From Tessaracoccus caeni (GTDB taxonomy: Bacteria > Actinomycetota > Actinomycetes > Propionibacteriales > Propionibacteriaceae), in assembly GCF_029211185.1 (NCBI RefSeq), contig NZ_JARGDO010000012.1:1-64000 (forward strand): a stretch of 64,000 nucleotides of DNA. The letters are read 5' to 3'. Of the stretch, positions 8,368 through 16,283 are shown in pieces. A program made the translations under genes and the position numbers. Numbering within the stretch: the stretch's first letter is position 1; each line of letters begins with the position of its first letter. The notes under the pieces were generated by a model, which was not told where the DNA came from, did no database searches, and saw nothing but the letters and a program-made list of their open reading frames with translations.

Positions 8368-8534
8368 GAGGTTTCCTTTCGGTACGGAGCCGCTGCCTGG
8401 GCTCTGGGTAGCGCGCGCCGAGAATCGCCTACTGCCGAGTGCGCGTCGTTGCTGCATAACTATTAGTAAACCTTACGATTAGCTGGCGCGCAACCCCACT
8501 GGAAAGTTTGTGACCAATTCGTTATCTCCGGACC
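8368..8534 (-). promoter_or_regulatory. probable promoter/operator region of the sugar importer operon
   Basis: This gap between the binding-protein start and the cobS stop holds an AT-rich patch at 8457-8482 in otherwise GC-rich DNA. Read on the minus strand it includes TAAGGTTTACTAATAGTTAT. It probably holds the promoter and perhaps an operator. No regulator gene is adjacent and no clear LacI-type palindrome is seen. Confidence 0.4.
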
Positions 8535-9329
8535 TCACGCGGAGAACAGCACAGCGGTGACCACCAGGAAGACGCACTGGGTGACCTCGATCAGGGATCC
8601 GAAGGTGTCGCCCGTCATGCCCTCGAACCGGCGGCGCAGGTGGGCCGTCCACCACCAGCCGACCGCCACGGCGATCGCGGCGGCGACACTGAAGGCCACC
8701 ATTCCAGGGAGGCCTCCGGCCAACCATCCCGCGCCGAGCGCGACGATCCCCACGAGCGCCGACGTGACCGCCAGCCCGCGGGCGGTGGTGACGCCGTCGA
8801 ACAGGGCGCCGAAGCCGCCCGGCCTGGCGGTGGGGATACGAACGGCGAAGCCCACCGTCAGCCGCCCGAGCATCGCGGCGACGGGCAAGGCGAGGGCAGG
8901 AGCGAGGAGGCGCGTCGCCGTTGTTTCTCCCCCGGCGACGGCCAGCGCGTTCAGCGCGGTGATGTCGAACAACAGCACGAAGACCAGCGTGATCACGCCC
9001 ATCGGGCCGATGTCGGAGCGCTTCATGATGGCCAGCGCCTGCTCGGCGGGCTTGCGCGAGCCGAGCCCGTCCGCGGTGTCGGCCACACCGTCGAGGTGCA
9101 GCGCGCCGGTCAGCCAGGCCAGCACCGCCAGCCCGGCCACCGCCGGCAGCAGGGGGGCGCCGGTGAGCGAGAGCAGGGCGAGCGTCAGCCCGCCGAGGCC
9201 TCCGACGATCGCACCCACCCACGGCAGCGCGAGCATGGCACGTCCGGCCAGGCGGCGGTCGATCTCGGCGACCGGTGGCACGGGGATGACGGTGAACAGG
9301 CCGAGCGCCGCCACCAGCGGATTGACCAT
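8535..9329 (-). CDS. cobS: adenosylcobinamide-GDP ribazoletransferase (cobalamin synthase)
   Basis: A 264-residue integral membrane protein that joins alpha-ribazole (or its phosphate) to adenosylcobinamide-GDP, the last assembly step of cobalamin. The conserved segment LHLDGVADTADGLG lies near residue 77 and is the signature of CobS. Hydrophobic segments are spread along the whole length. It lies downstream of cobU in the same direction, the usual pairing for nucleotide-loop assembly, though a 116-bp gap separates them. Confidence 0.92.
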   Translation of the reverse strand: MVNPLVAALGLFTVIPVPPVAEIDRRLAGRAMLALPWVGAIVGGLGGLTLALLSLTGAPLLPAVAGLAVLAWLTGALHLDGVADTADGLGSRKPAEQALAIMKRSDIGPMGVITLVFVLLFDITALNALAVAGGETTATRLLAPALALPVAAMLGRLTVGFAVRIPTARPGGFGALFDGVTTARGLAVTSALVGIVALGAGWLAGGLPGMVAFSVAAAIAVAVGWWWTAHLRRRFEGMTGDTFGSLIEVTQCVFLVVTAVLFSA

Positions 9330-9445
9330 CGGCTACGCCCTCCCGACCGGCCGCGCGCCGCGTAGCGGGTGGTACGCCCGGCCGGCCGCCCTCGCATCGC
9401 GTTGGGGGTGCTGTGACCGGGCGCGTGCCATCCCGCCGTGGAGTC

Positions 9446-10081
9446 TCACTTGATCCTCCGGGGGATTCCGGCGACGCAGAACCAGGTCTCGTCGGCGGCG
9501 GCAGCGACGGCGGCGTTCAGCCGGCCCAGCTCGTCGCGATAGAGGCGCCCCGACAGAGTGGACGGCACCACGCCCATGCCCACCTCGTTGCTCACCAGGA
9601 TCACCTCGCGCCGGGTCTCCGCCACCGCAGCGGCCAACGCAGCGACGCGGGCTCGCAGCGGCTCGCGCCACGACTCGTCCGTCGCGTCCCAAGCGCCCAC
9701 CTCGTCGAGCACCCGGGCGAGCCAGACGGCGAGGCAGTCGATCAGGACGGGCCAGGGGTCGCCCGAGGCCAGCACGCCCACCAGATCCATGGTCTCGACG
9801 GTGCGCCACGCCGCCGGACGACGTTCGCGATGCAGAGCGACGCGATGCTGCCACTCGGGATCGTCGTCCGGCACCTCGGAGGTGGCGACGTAGTCGACGG
9901 CCTCGCGGTCGAGGAACTGCGCCTCGGCCCACGACGATTTGCCCGACCGCGCACCCCCCAGCACCAGCGCGGTGCCGCGTCCGCGGGTGAGCGGTGTCAC
10001 CTCGGCGCAGCGGGCCAGCTCCAGGAGCAGCCGCTCCGCCGCCTCATTTTCGGTAGGTATACGCACCTGGAACTCAGTCAT
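9446..10081 (-). CDS. cobU: adenosylcobinamide kinase / adenosylcobinamide-phosphate guanylyltransferase
   Basis: A 211-residue bifunctional enzyme that phosphorylates adenosylcobinamide and transfers GMP to it, making the substrate of CobS. The P-loop GGARSGKS lies near residue 43, with SSWAEAQ following. An N-terminal extension of about 35 residues precedes the normal CobU start, which usually lies just ahead of the P-loop. The ATG at 10081 is the first start after the divergent cbiJ promoter region; a later start is possible but none is obvious. It precedes cobS on the same strand. Confidence 0.9.
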   Translation of the reverse strand: MTEFQVRIPTENEAAERLLLELARCAEVTPLTRGRGTALVLGGARSGKSSWAEAQFLDREAVDYVATSEVPDDDPEWQHRVALHRERRPAAWRTVETMDLVGVLASGDPWPVLIDCLAVWLARVLDEVGAWDATDESWREPLRARVAALAAAVAETRREVILVSNEVGMGVVPSTLSGRLYRDELGRLNAAVAAAADETWFCVAGIPRRIK

Positions 10082-10167
10082 GCGCCGACGATCCCTGCGC
10101 GTGTTCCGACTGTGTCGATGATGTACTCCCTCATGGCGACCGTCCCTAGAAGTGGTTGGATGGACTC

Positions 10168-10950
10168 GTGATTGTGATCCTGGGCGGCACGGCTGAGGGA
10201 CGTGAGCTGTCCGCCGCCTTGGCCGAACGGGGCCGCCCCGCCGTGCTGTCGCTGGCCGGCCGGACGCGCGCGCCGCTGACGACTGGCGAGACCCGGTCGG
10301 GCGGTTTCGGCGGCGTCGAGGGTCTCGTCGACTACCTGCGCCAGACCGACGCGGAGTTCGTGGTCGACGCCACCCACCCCTTCGCCGCGCGGATATCCGA
10401 GAACGCCGCCGAGGCCTGCCGGATCGCCGGCGTACCTCTGTTGCGACTGTCCCGTCCGGGCTGGGCAGAGCATCCGCTGGCCGACACCTGGCGCTGGGTG
10501 ACCAGCCACGACGAGGCCGCCGCATTCCTCGACGGGCTGGGAGCCGAACCCGTGCTGCTCACCGTCGGCAAGCAGCACAGCCTCGACTACGTTCCGCGCC
10601 TCGCGGGCCGGCACATCATCGCGCGGATGACCGAGGCCCCGTCGGGCCCGATCCCCGAGAGCTGGGAGCTGCTGCTGGCTCGCGGCCCGTTCGCGCTCGA
10701 CGACGAGCTGGAGCTGTTCCGTCGACTGGGCATAAGGGCCCTGGTCAGCAAGGATTCCGGCGGTGCCCACACCGCCGCCAAGCTGGATGCGGCTCACACC
10801 GTCGGCGCGATCGTCGTGATGATCGGCCGTCCCGCCGCTCCTGCGGGTGTCGAGACCGTCGCCACGGTCGCCGAGGCGCTCGCCCACCTCACCCCCGCTC
10901 GCCTCTCCGCGTGCACAAATCTGCGTATGCGACCAGACCTCGCTATATAG
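10168..10950 (+). CDS. cbiJ: precorrin-6A/cobalt-precorrin-6A reductase
   Basis: A 260-residue reductase of the corrin ring (CobK/CbiJ), which uses NAD(P)H to reduce the precorrin-6A stage. The N-terminal nucleotide-binding pattern ILGGTAEGRELS and the segment DATHPFAA are the marks of the family; KDSGG lies towards the C-terminus. Start is uncertain: the GTG at 10168 begins directly with the conserved strand, while a TTG at 10156 would add four residues. The 3' end of the gene (from about 10911) is formed by a family A palindromic repeat, so the last 13 residues (from CTNLRMR to the end) are repeat-derived. Confidence 0.9.
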   Translation: MIVILGGTAEGRELSAALAERGRPAVLSLAGRTRAPLTTGETRSGGFGGVEGLVDYLRQTDAEFVVDATHPFAARISENAAEACRIAGVPLLRLSRPGWAEHPLADTWRWVTSHDEAAAFLDGLGAEPVLLTVGKQHSLDYVPRLAGRHIIARMTEAPSGPIPESWELLLARGPFALDDELELFRRLGIRALVSKDSGGAHTAAKLDAAHTVGAIVVMIGRPAAPAGVETVATVAEALAHLTPARLSACTNLRMRPDLAI

Positions 10951-10984
10951 ACGAGGCCTACGTGGATACGCAGATTTATGCACG
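10911..10984. repeat. family A palindromic repeat, copy 1
   Basis: A 74-bp element with long inverted arms, GTGCACAAATCTGCGTAT and ATACGCAGATTTATGCAC, and an inner hairpin around CTCGCTATATAG. It overlaps the last codons and stop of cbiJ and ends 5 bp before the cobA stop, between convergent genes. A second copy with compensating arm changes lies at 15212-15283. Confidence 0.85.
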
Positions 10985-10988
10985 GGGA

Positions 10989-11729
10989 TCAGCACAACCG
11001 AAGGCCCGCGACCTCGCCGATGACGACGGTGGCCGGCGGGGTTACGTGCTCGCTCGCGGCCACGTCGGCCACCTCGGCCAGCGTCGTGAACAAGGTCTTC
11101 TGCTGCGGAGTCGATCCCTCACAGACGACCGCGGCGGGCGTCTCGGGCGCCATACCGGCGTTCTGCAGGCGCTCGGCGATGACGGGGAGGTTCTGTACGG
11201 CCATCATCAACACCAGCGTGGTGTGCGACTGCGCCAGCGCCTCCCAATTGACGGTGCTGCGGCCGTCGCCCGGCCCCACGTGTCCCGAGACGACGGTGAA
11301 GCCCTGCGACATGCCCCGGTGGGTGACGGGGATGCCGCCGAGCCCAGGCACCGCGACGGCCGAGGTGACACCCGGGATGATGCGCACCGGCACGCCGGCC
11401 TCGACGCAGGCCAGCCACTCCTCTCCGCCACGGCCGAACACATAAGGGTCGCCGCCCTTCAGCCGCACCACGCGCTGCCCCTGCCGGGCGTGCTCGATGA
11501 GGATGCGGTTGATCTCCTCCTGCGGGGTGAAGGCCCCGCGGGGGATCTTGCCGACGTTGATCAGCTCCGCGTCGGGAGCATCGGCCAAGGCGTCCAGCGG
11601 GCCGAGCCGGTCGTGCACGATCACGTCGGCCTGCTGAATAGCTCGCAGGCCGGCGACGGTGAGCAGATCGCGGTCGCCGGGGCCGCCGCCCACGAGCACC
11701 ACTTCACCTGGTGTCAGTTCTGCTTGCAT
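10989..11729 (-). CDS. cobA: uroporphyrinogen-III C-methyltransferase (SUMT)
   Basis: A 246-residue SAM-dependent enzyme that methylates uroporphyrinogen III at C2 and C7 to give precorrin-2, the entry to corrin and siroheme synthesis. The SAM-site motif VGGGPGDRDLLT is at the N-terminus, RLKGGDPYVFGRGGEE near residue 87 and the VPGVTSA-type motif (PGVTSAVAVPG) near 120, all as expected for SUMT. The ATG at 11729 shares its first base with the TGA of the upstream CobB-CobC fusion, so translation is coupled. It is the third gene of the riboswitch-controlled operon that begins with cobO. Confidence 0.93.
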   Translation of the reverse strand: MQAELTPGEVVLVGGGPGDRDLLTVAGLRAIQQADVIVHDRLGPLDALADAPDAELINVGKIPRGAFTPQEEINRILIEHARQGQRVVRLKGGDPYVFGRGGEEWLACVEAGVPVRIIPGVTSAVAVPGLGGIPVTHRGMSQGFTVVSGHVGPGDGRSTVNWEALAQSHTTLVLMMAVQNLPVIAERLQNAGMAPETPAAVVCEGSTPQQKTLFTTLAEVADVAASEHVTPPATVVIGEVAGLRLC

Positions 11730-14419
11730 CAGTTTTCCTTTTCGAGCGTGCCGATCGCCTCGGCGAGACGACGGTGAACGTCGGGGGTCCGAACCGCGAG
11801 CCGTAGCCACGTGGGCCCGAGACCGGGGAAGGTCTCACCACGTCGTACCGCGAAACCGAGCCTAGCGAGCGGCTCGCGCAGGGAGGACATCGAGGTGCCC
11901 GACGTGTCGACCAGCACGAACGGCGCCTCACCCTTGATCGTCGGCAACCCGATGGCCTCGAGGCGGGCCACCAGGTCGGCACGATTGGCCTTTGCCTCCC
12001 GAGCGAGGCGGTTCGCCTCGGCCTTGGCGTCGTCGGTCAGGCAGGCCAGCGTCGCGACGATCGCCGGCGCCGACACCGACCACGGCGGCTGCTGGGCCGC
12101 CAGGGCCGCGATCGGGGCAGGATCACCAACGGCGTATCCGGCGCGCACCCCGGCCAGCGCCCACGTCTTGGTGAGCGAGCGCAACACGATCCGGCCAGGC
12201 ATCTCGGGCGCGATCAGCGTCTCCGGCTCCCCGGGGATCGCATCGAGGAACGCCTCATCCACCACCAGCGTCCTAGCCTGGATCCACCGATCCCCACCTA
12301 CTACGCGACCCCATCCAGGCGCACTGGCTTCCCCGTCCCCGCTCAACAGACGACCCGGTATGCCCTCGCGGATACGGATTGCCATTGCACCCGTCTGAGG
12401 CCGCTCGCTACGGCGGCTACCGGTGGATCCAGGCTTAGCCAGCAGCCGAAGCAGGTCGTCGCGTCGGTGCAGCACGCCCGTGGGATTGGTCGGGTTCCCG
12501 ACCACGACCAGGTCGAACGACCGCACATCGCGGGCATCGTCTCGAAGGGCGGCAGGCAGCCGGAAGCCGTTGTCGGCCGACAGGATCAGTCGCTCGACAT
12601 GGCGACCCGCAGCGCGCAGGGCGGCCTCCGGCTCGGTGAACTGCGGATGCACGATCGCGGCCGTGCCCGGGATGGCGCGGGCGATCAGGGTGAAGCCTTC
12701 CGCAGCACCGGCCAGCGGCAGCACCATGTCCTCTGAGACACCGTGGTGGGCGGCGATGGCACGTCGCGCAGGGGTCGCGTCGGGGTAGGAGGCCCAGTCG
12801 GTGTCGCGGACCAGCCGCTCCCGCAACCACGCCGGCGGCTCGGCCTGGCGCAGGTTCACCGCGAAATCGATCAGCCCTTCGCCCAGGTCTTTGTCGCCGT
12901 GGTGCAGCAGGTCGGGTTCGACGGTCGCGACACCCCCCGCCCTCTCGCTGTCTCCCCTCTCTTCCCCGGCCGCGTCATTCCCGGAAAATCGGCCAATGGC
13001 CGATTTTGCGCTGTCCTGTGCCGAAAATCGACCATTGGCCGATTTTCCTGGATTGGGTCGGACCTGATCAGGCGACGCGGCATGGGCGTCGTAGGCATGG
13101 ACGGCATCCGTGAAGCGCTGGGCCAGCTGCGGGTGGCCGGCCCAGTGGACGTGCAGATAGGAGGCGTGCAGGGTGTCGGTGGCGACGCCGTCAGGGCGAC
13201 CGTCCAGCAGCCAGGCCGCGGGCTCGCCGGGGTCGGCGGCAGTGCGGTGGAACTCGTGGCCGGTGATCGTCTCGCCAGGCCGTCCGAGCAGCGACGCCGC
13301 GGGCGCCACCGCCTCCCGGTAGCCCATGGTGAGCCTCTTCGTCATGGCCGAGGTGCCCGGCAGCGCACCCACCATCGGCTGCCCGTCGAGCTCGCGACAG
13401 AGATAGAGCAGTCCCGCGCATTCGGCGACGGTGGGCATGCCGTCGGCGATCGCGCCACGGATCTGTTCTCGCAGCGCCTCGTTCCCCGCCAGATCGGGGG
13501 CGTGCACCTCAGGGAACCCTCCCCCCAACCAGAGACCTGCCGTCCTCTCGGGCAGCGCGGCGTCGGTGGTCGGGTCGAAGACCACGGGCTCGCAGCCGGC
13601 GGCGCGCAACAGCTCGTCGGTCTCGGGGTAGCGGAAGGTGAAGGCCCTGCCCCCCGCCACCGCGATCACCGGCCTCGCTTGGGACGGTGCGCAGACCACG
13701 GAGGCGGGATCCCACGGCTCTGCCTCGAACGGCGGCGCGGTGCGAGCCAAGCGCACGACGGCATCGATATCCAGGTGCGCCGCGACGACGGCCCCCATCG
13801 CGACGATGCCCGCGTCGTCGCGCTCGGCCACAGGGACCAGCCCGAGGTGCCGCGACGGCGCCTCGATCTCCAGATTGCGCGGCATCGAGCCGAGCACCGG
13901 GATCCCCACCGACTCCACGGCAGCGCGCGCCTCGGCCTCGTGGCGCGGGCTGCCCACCTGGTTGAGCACCACCCCGCCGATCCGCACGTCGGGGTCGAAG
14001 GTGGCCATGCCCTTGACGAGGGCCCCGACGCTGCGCGACGTGTGCCGGACGTCCACCACCAGCAGCACCGGAGCGTCGAGCAAGCGCGCGACGTGAGCGG
14101 TGGAGGCGAAGCCCTCGGTGCCCAGCCGGCCGTCGAACAGGCCCATCACGCCCTCGACCACCGCGATATCCATGCCGGCCGCGCCATGGGCGAACAGCGG
14201 ACCCATCAGCTCCTCGCCGCAGAGGAAGGGGTCGAGGTTGCGCCCCGGTCGCCCGGCGGCCAGCGTGTGATACCCGGGATCGATGTAGTCGGGCCCCACC
14301 TTGAACGGCGCGACGCCCACGCCCCGCGCGGTGAGAGCAGCCATCAGCCCGGTGGCCACCGTCGTCTTGCCGTGGCCCGAGGCCGGCGCGGCCACCACGA
14401 TCCGCGGGACGCTCACCAT
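11729..14419 (-). CDS. cobB-cobC: cobyrinate a,c-diamide synthase fused to CobC/CobD-type aminotransferase
   Basis: An 896-residue fusion. Residues 1 to about 450 are CobB/CbiA: a P-loop-like start with ASGHGKTTVATGL, a DYIDPGYH motif and a glutaminase half with VAECAGLLYLC (Cys near 331), amidating cobyrinate. Residues about 500-896 are a fold-type I PLP enzyme of the CobD (threonine-phosphate decarboxylase)/HisC kind, with NPTNPTGVL and the Schiff-base Lys in SLTKTWALAG near 745; it probably supplies aminopropanol phosphate. The linker (about 458-479) is a translated family C repeat, and residues about 661-715 are a translated 161-bp inverted-repeat element interrupting the conserved LLRLLA...RTLVVDEAF join. 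The ATG at 14419 overlaps the cobO stop. Whether the second half is active is uncertain because of the insert. Confidence 0.88.
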   Translation of the reverse strand: MVSVPRIVVAAPASGHGKTTVATGLMAALTARGVGVAPFKVGPDYIDPGYHTLAAGRPGRNLDPFLCGEELMGPLFAHGAAGMDIAVVEGVMGLFDGRLGTEGFASTAHVARLLDAPVLLVVDVRHTSRSVGALVKGMATFDPDVRIGGVVLNQVGSPRHEAEARAAVESVGIPVLGSMPRNLEIEAPSRHLGLVPVAERDDAGIVAMGAVVAAHLDIDAVVRLARTAPPFEAEPWDPASVVCAPSQARPVIAVAGGRAFTFRYPETDELLRAAGCEPVVFDPTTDAALPERTAGLWLGGGFPEVHAPDLAGNEALREQIRGAIADGMPTVAECAGLLYLCRELDGQPMVGALPGTSAMTKRLTMGYREAVAPAASLLGRPGETITGHEFHRTAADPGEPAAWLLDGRPDGVATDTLHASYLHVHWAGHPQLAQRFTDAVHAYDAHAASPDQVRPNPGKSANGRFSAQDSAKSAIGRFSGNDAAGEERGDSERAGGVATVEPDLLHHGDKDLGEGLIDFAVNLRQAEPPAWLRERLVRDTDWASYPDATPARRAIAAHHGVSEDMVLPLAGAAEGFTLIARAIPGTAAIVHPQFTEPEAALRAAGRHVERLILSADNGFRLPAALRDDARDVRSFDLVVVGNPTNPTGVLHRRDDLLRLLAKPGSTGSRRSERPQTGAMAIRIREGIPGRLLSGDGEASAPGWGRVVGGDRWIQARTLVVDEAFLDAIPGEPETLIAPEMPGRIVLRSLTKTWALAGVRAGYAVGDPAPIAALAAQQPPWSVSAPAIVATLACLTDDAKAEANRLAREAKANRADLVARLEAIGLPTIKGEAPFVLVDTSGTSMSSLREPLARLGFAVRRGETFPGLGPTWLRLAVRTPDVHRRLAEAIGTLEKEN
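12275..12435. repeat. 161-bp MITE-like element inserted in frame in the aminotransferase domain
   Basis: A segment bounded by perfect 15-bp inverted repeats, AGCCTGGATCCACCG at 12275-12289 and its complement at 12421-12435. It lies where related aminotransferases run straight from the LLRLLA helix to the RTLVVDEAF strand. It adds about 54 residues without a stop or frameshift. No transposase is inside it. Confidence 0.75.
12981..13050. repeat. family C palindromic repeats in the CobB-CobC linker
   Basis: Two near-perfect palindromes, AAAATCGGCCAATGGCCGATTTT at 12985-13007 and a variant at 13024-13046, preceded by ATTCCCGGA. Both are translated in frame (as peptides like KSANGRFS and KSAIGRFSG) in the linker of the fusion protein. 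More copies lie at 56343-56481. Confidence 0.85.
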
Positions 14420-15003
14420 TCGATGCCCGCCTGGCCTCGTTGCCCCTTGTCGAAGGGGTGCTTCACCTTGGTCATCTCGGTGACCAGGTCGGCGGCGTCG
14501 ATCAATCGCCCCGGTGCACGCCGACCGGTGATGACGACGTGCTGGGTGCCCGGTCGATTCGCCAGGGTGTCGAGGACATCGTCGAGGTCGAGCCAGCCCC
14601 AATCGAGGGGGTAAGTGAACTCGTCCAGCAGCCAGAACTTGTGCCGCTCCTCCGCCAGGCCCTCCTTGATGCGACGCCAGCCCTCCTGGGCCAGCTCGGC
14701 GCCGTCGTCGGAGGTCTTGCGGATCCACGACCACCCGGCGCCCATCCGCTCCCAGGTAACGTTGCCGCGCAGTTCCCCGAGTGCGGCGAAGACCTCCACC
14801 TCGCCGGCTTTCCAGTTGGCGGACTTCACGAACTGATAGACGCCCAGTGGCCACCCCTGCGCCCAGGCCCGCAGCGCCATGCCGCACGCCGCCGTGGTCT
14901 TGCCCTTGCCGTCGCCGGTGTGCACGATCAGCACCGGACGCAGGCGTCGCTGCTTCGTGGTGAGGCCGTCGTCGGGCGCGACGGGCGTCTCGCCACGACT
15001 CAT
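14413..15003 (-). CDS. cobO: cob(I)yrinic acid a,c-diamide adenosyltransferase (CobA/CobO type)
   Basis: A 196-residue ATP:corrinoid adenosyltransferase that attaches the upper adenosyl ligand. The P-loop GDGKGKTTAACG lies near residue 31, followed by the GVYQFVKS strand and LLDEFTYPLDWGW, all typical of the CobO family. The ATG at 15003 is chosen because similarity starts after it and the longer frame runs back into the riboswitch. It is the first gene after a cobalamin riboswitch, and its stop overlaps the ATG of the CobB-CobC fusion. Confidence 0.93.
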   Translation of the reverse strand: MSRGETPVAPDDGLTTKQRRLRPVLIVHTGDGKGKTTAACGMALRAWAQGWPLGVYQFVKSANWKAGEVEVFAALGELRGNVTWERMGAGWSWIRKTSDDGAELAQEGWRRIKEGLAEERHKFWLLDEFTYPLDWGWLDLDDVLDTLANRPGTQHVVITGRRAPGRLIDAADLVTEMTKVKHPFDKGQRGQAGIEW

Positions 15004-15019
15004 CGGATGGCCCTGCGTC

Positions 15020-15180
15020 GCATGAATCCTCCAAGCAGGTCCGCGCCTGCGTTCAGTTGGTGTTCGTCGGAGCAAGATGCCCTGGCTCGCACGAGATCGC
15101 GCTCACAGTGGCGGGACCGCCCCGGATTCGCACCGGATTCCTCCCACGCCGACCTCCCCATCCTGACACACCCCTCTCCG
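15020..15180 (-). promoter_or_regulatory. cobalamin riboswitch upstream of cobO
   Basis: The minus strand carries the hallmark segments of the cobalamin aptamer in order: GGTGCGAATCC, then GGTCCCGCCACTGTGA (the B12 box, complement of 15102-15117), then GAGCCAGGGCATC. It lies directly ahead of cobO and would shut off the cobO-cobB/cobC-cobA operon when adenosylcobalamin is plentiful. The outer limits are approximate. Confidence 0.92.
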
Positions 15181-15211
15181 CGCCCTTCAGCCTCCCCTCC
15201 TCTATCGGTTG

Positions 15212-15283
15212 CCGTGCACAAATCTGCGCCTAGGGCCTCCCGTATATAGCGAGACCTTCGCGTAGGCGCAGATTTGTGCACGG
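15212..15283. repeat. family A palindromic repeat, copy 2
   Basis: A 72-bp inverted-repeat element, the reverse orientation of the copy at 10911-10984. Arms are GTGCACAAATCTGCGCCTA and its complement. The loop shares CTCGCTATATA and GAGGCC with copy 1. It lies between the divergent cobO riboswitch and cbiT, so here it cannot be a simple terminator for either gene. Confidence 0.85.
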
Positions 15284-15313
15284 GCGAAGGGAGTCTGGGA
15301 GAGTTGGACCATC

Positions 15314-15949
15314 ATGACTACCCATCGAGACGGGCGCGAGGTGCCCTCCTCAGGCACCTCCCTGATCGTCGACCGCGACTGCTCACTGCTCGGCCGTGCC
15401 CCCGGCTTGCCCGACGACGTGTTCGAGCACGACGGTCTGGTCACCAAACGCGTGATCCGGGCCGCCGCCTTGGCACACCTGCGTCCGCAGCCCGGTCAGT
15501 GGCTCTGGGACATCGGGGTGGGCGCCGGTTCGGTGGCCATCGAATGGTGCCGGGGGGCAGAAGGGGCGCGAGCGATCGGCGTGGAACGCCGCTCCGACCG
15601 AGCCAGCCGGGCCATCGCCAACGCGGAACGCCTCGCCCCCGAAGGCAGCTTCGACCTGGTGGTGGGCGACGCCGCCGACGTGGTGGCCAGGCTCCCTCGC
15701 CCCGACGCGGTCTTCGTCGGCGGCGGCGGGACGATCGCCGTCCTGGAGACGGCGATGGAGGCGCTGCATCCCGGCGGCAGGATCGTGGTGCACGGCGTGA
15801 CGCTCGAGGCCGAGCTGCTCGCGGCCGAGGCCCACCGACGCTGGGGCGGGCAGCTGCTGAGGATGCAGGTCGAGACGGCCGAGCCATTGGGCAGGCTCAC
15901 CGGCTGGAAGCCCGCACGCACGGTTATTCAGTGGCATCAGACGGTGTGA
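15314..15949 (+). CDS. cbiT: cobalt-precorrin-6B (C15)-methyltransferase, decarboxylating (CbiT)
   Basis: A 211-residue SAM-dependent Rossmann methyltransferase that methylates C15 of the corrin ring and removes the C12 acetate carboxyl group. The segment LPDDVFEHDGLVTKRVIRAA and the SAM motif WDIGVGAGSVAIEW near residue 73 are diagnostic for CbiT. It stands alone as a separate gene, while its usual partner CbiE (C5 methylation) is the first domain of the CbiEGH fusion at 21090-23708. It is divergent from cobO. Confidence 0.92.
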   Translation: MTTHRDGREVPSSGTSLIVDRDCSLLGRAPGLPDDVFEHDGLVTKRVIRAAALAHLRPQPGQWLWDIGVGAGSVAIEWCRGAEGARAIGVERRSDRASRAIANAERLAPEGSFDLVVGDAADVVARLPRPDAVFVGGGGTIAVLETAMEALHPGGRIVVHGVTLEAELLAAEAHRRWGGQLLRMQVETAEPLGRLTGWKPARTVIQWHQTV

Positions 15950-16076
15950 CCGACGGGGCTTATAAATTCTGAAACTCGGATTAATAAAAGCGCAAGGAAA
16001 ATACGACGACGTGGTCGATTTGTGGCTGATTAACCGGTAGCGTTGGGAAGCGCGCAATTCGCAGAATGGGCTTCAG

Positions 16077-16125
16077 ATCTCAGCTAAAGGGCCCGCGCCC
16101 CCCGACGCGGGCCCTTGGCTGAGAT
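16077..16125. terminator. bidirectional terminator hairpin between cbiT and cbiO
   Basis: Arms ATCTCAGCT plus AAGGGCCCGCG (16077-16097) pair with CGCGGGCCCTT plus GGCTGAGAT (16106-16125) around an 8-base loop, with one bulged base on each side. It lies between convergent genes. The 15960-16020 stretch before it is unusually AT-rich for this genome. Confidence 0.8.
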
Positions 16126-16283
16126 TGCGGATCGCACGCGAACCGACTTCATTTCCCCGGAAAACGCCCCCCCTACGAGACATTGTTTCCCGAGTACCCC
16201 CTACAAGGTTGCCCTTAGTCTAACCCATCCTGGCCAAAGGTCAAATGCTAACTGGCCAAAAGTCTAGGGGTGAGTATGTGCTA
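16126..16283. other. non-coding tail of cbiO with short direct repeats
   Basis: No gene is seen here. The near-identical 12-mers TGGCCAAAGGTC (16231-16242) and TGGCCAAAAGTC (16253-16264) are 22 bases apart, close to two helical turns, as in a pair of protein-binding sites. The purpose is unknown; cbiO is transcribed towards this region. Confidence 0.4.

Noticed and set aside
12981-13050. CRISPR-like array from the family C palindromes
   Set aside because: The units are palindromic, too few and lack unique spacers of constant length; no cas genes are present.
14440-15249. Plus-strand frame across cobO and the riboswitch
   Set aside because: It runs against the clear cobO gene and through the riboswitch; composition is that of a shadow.
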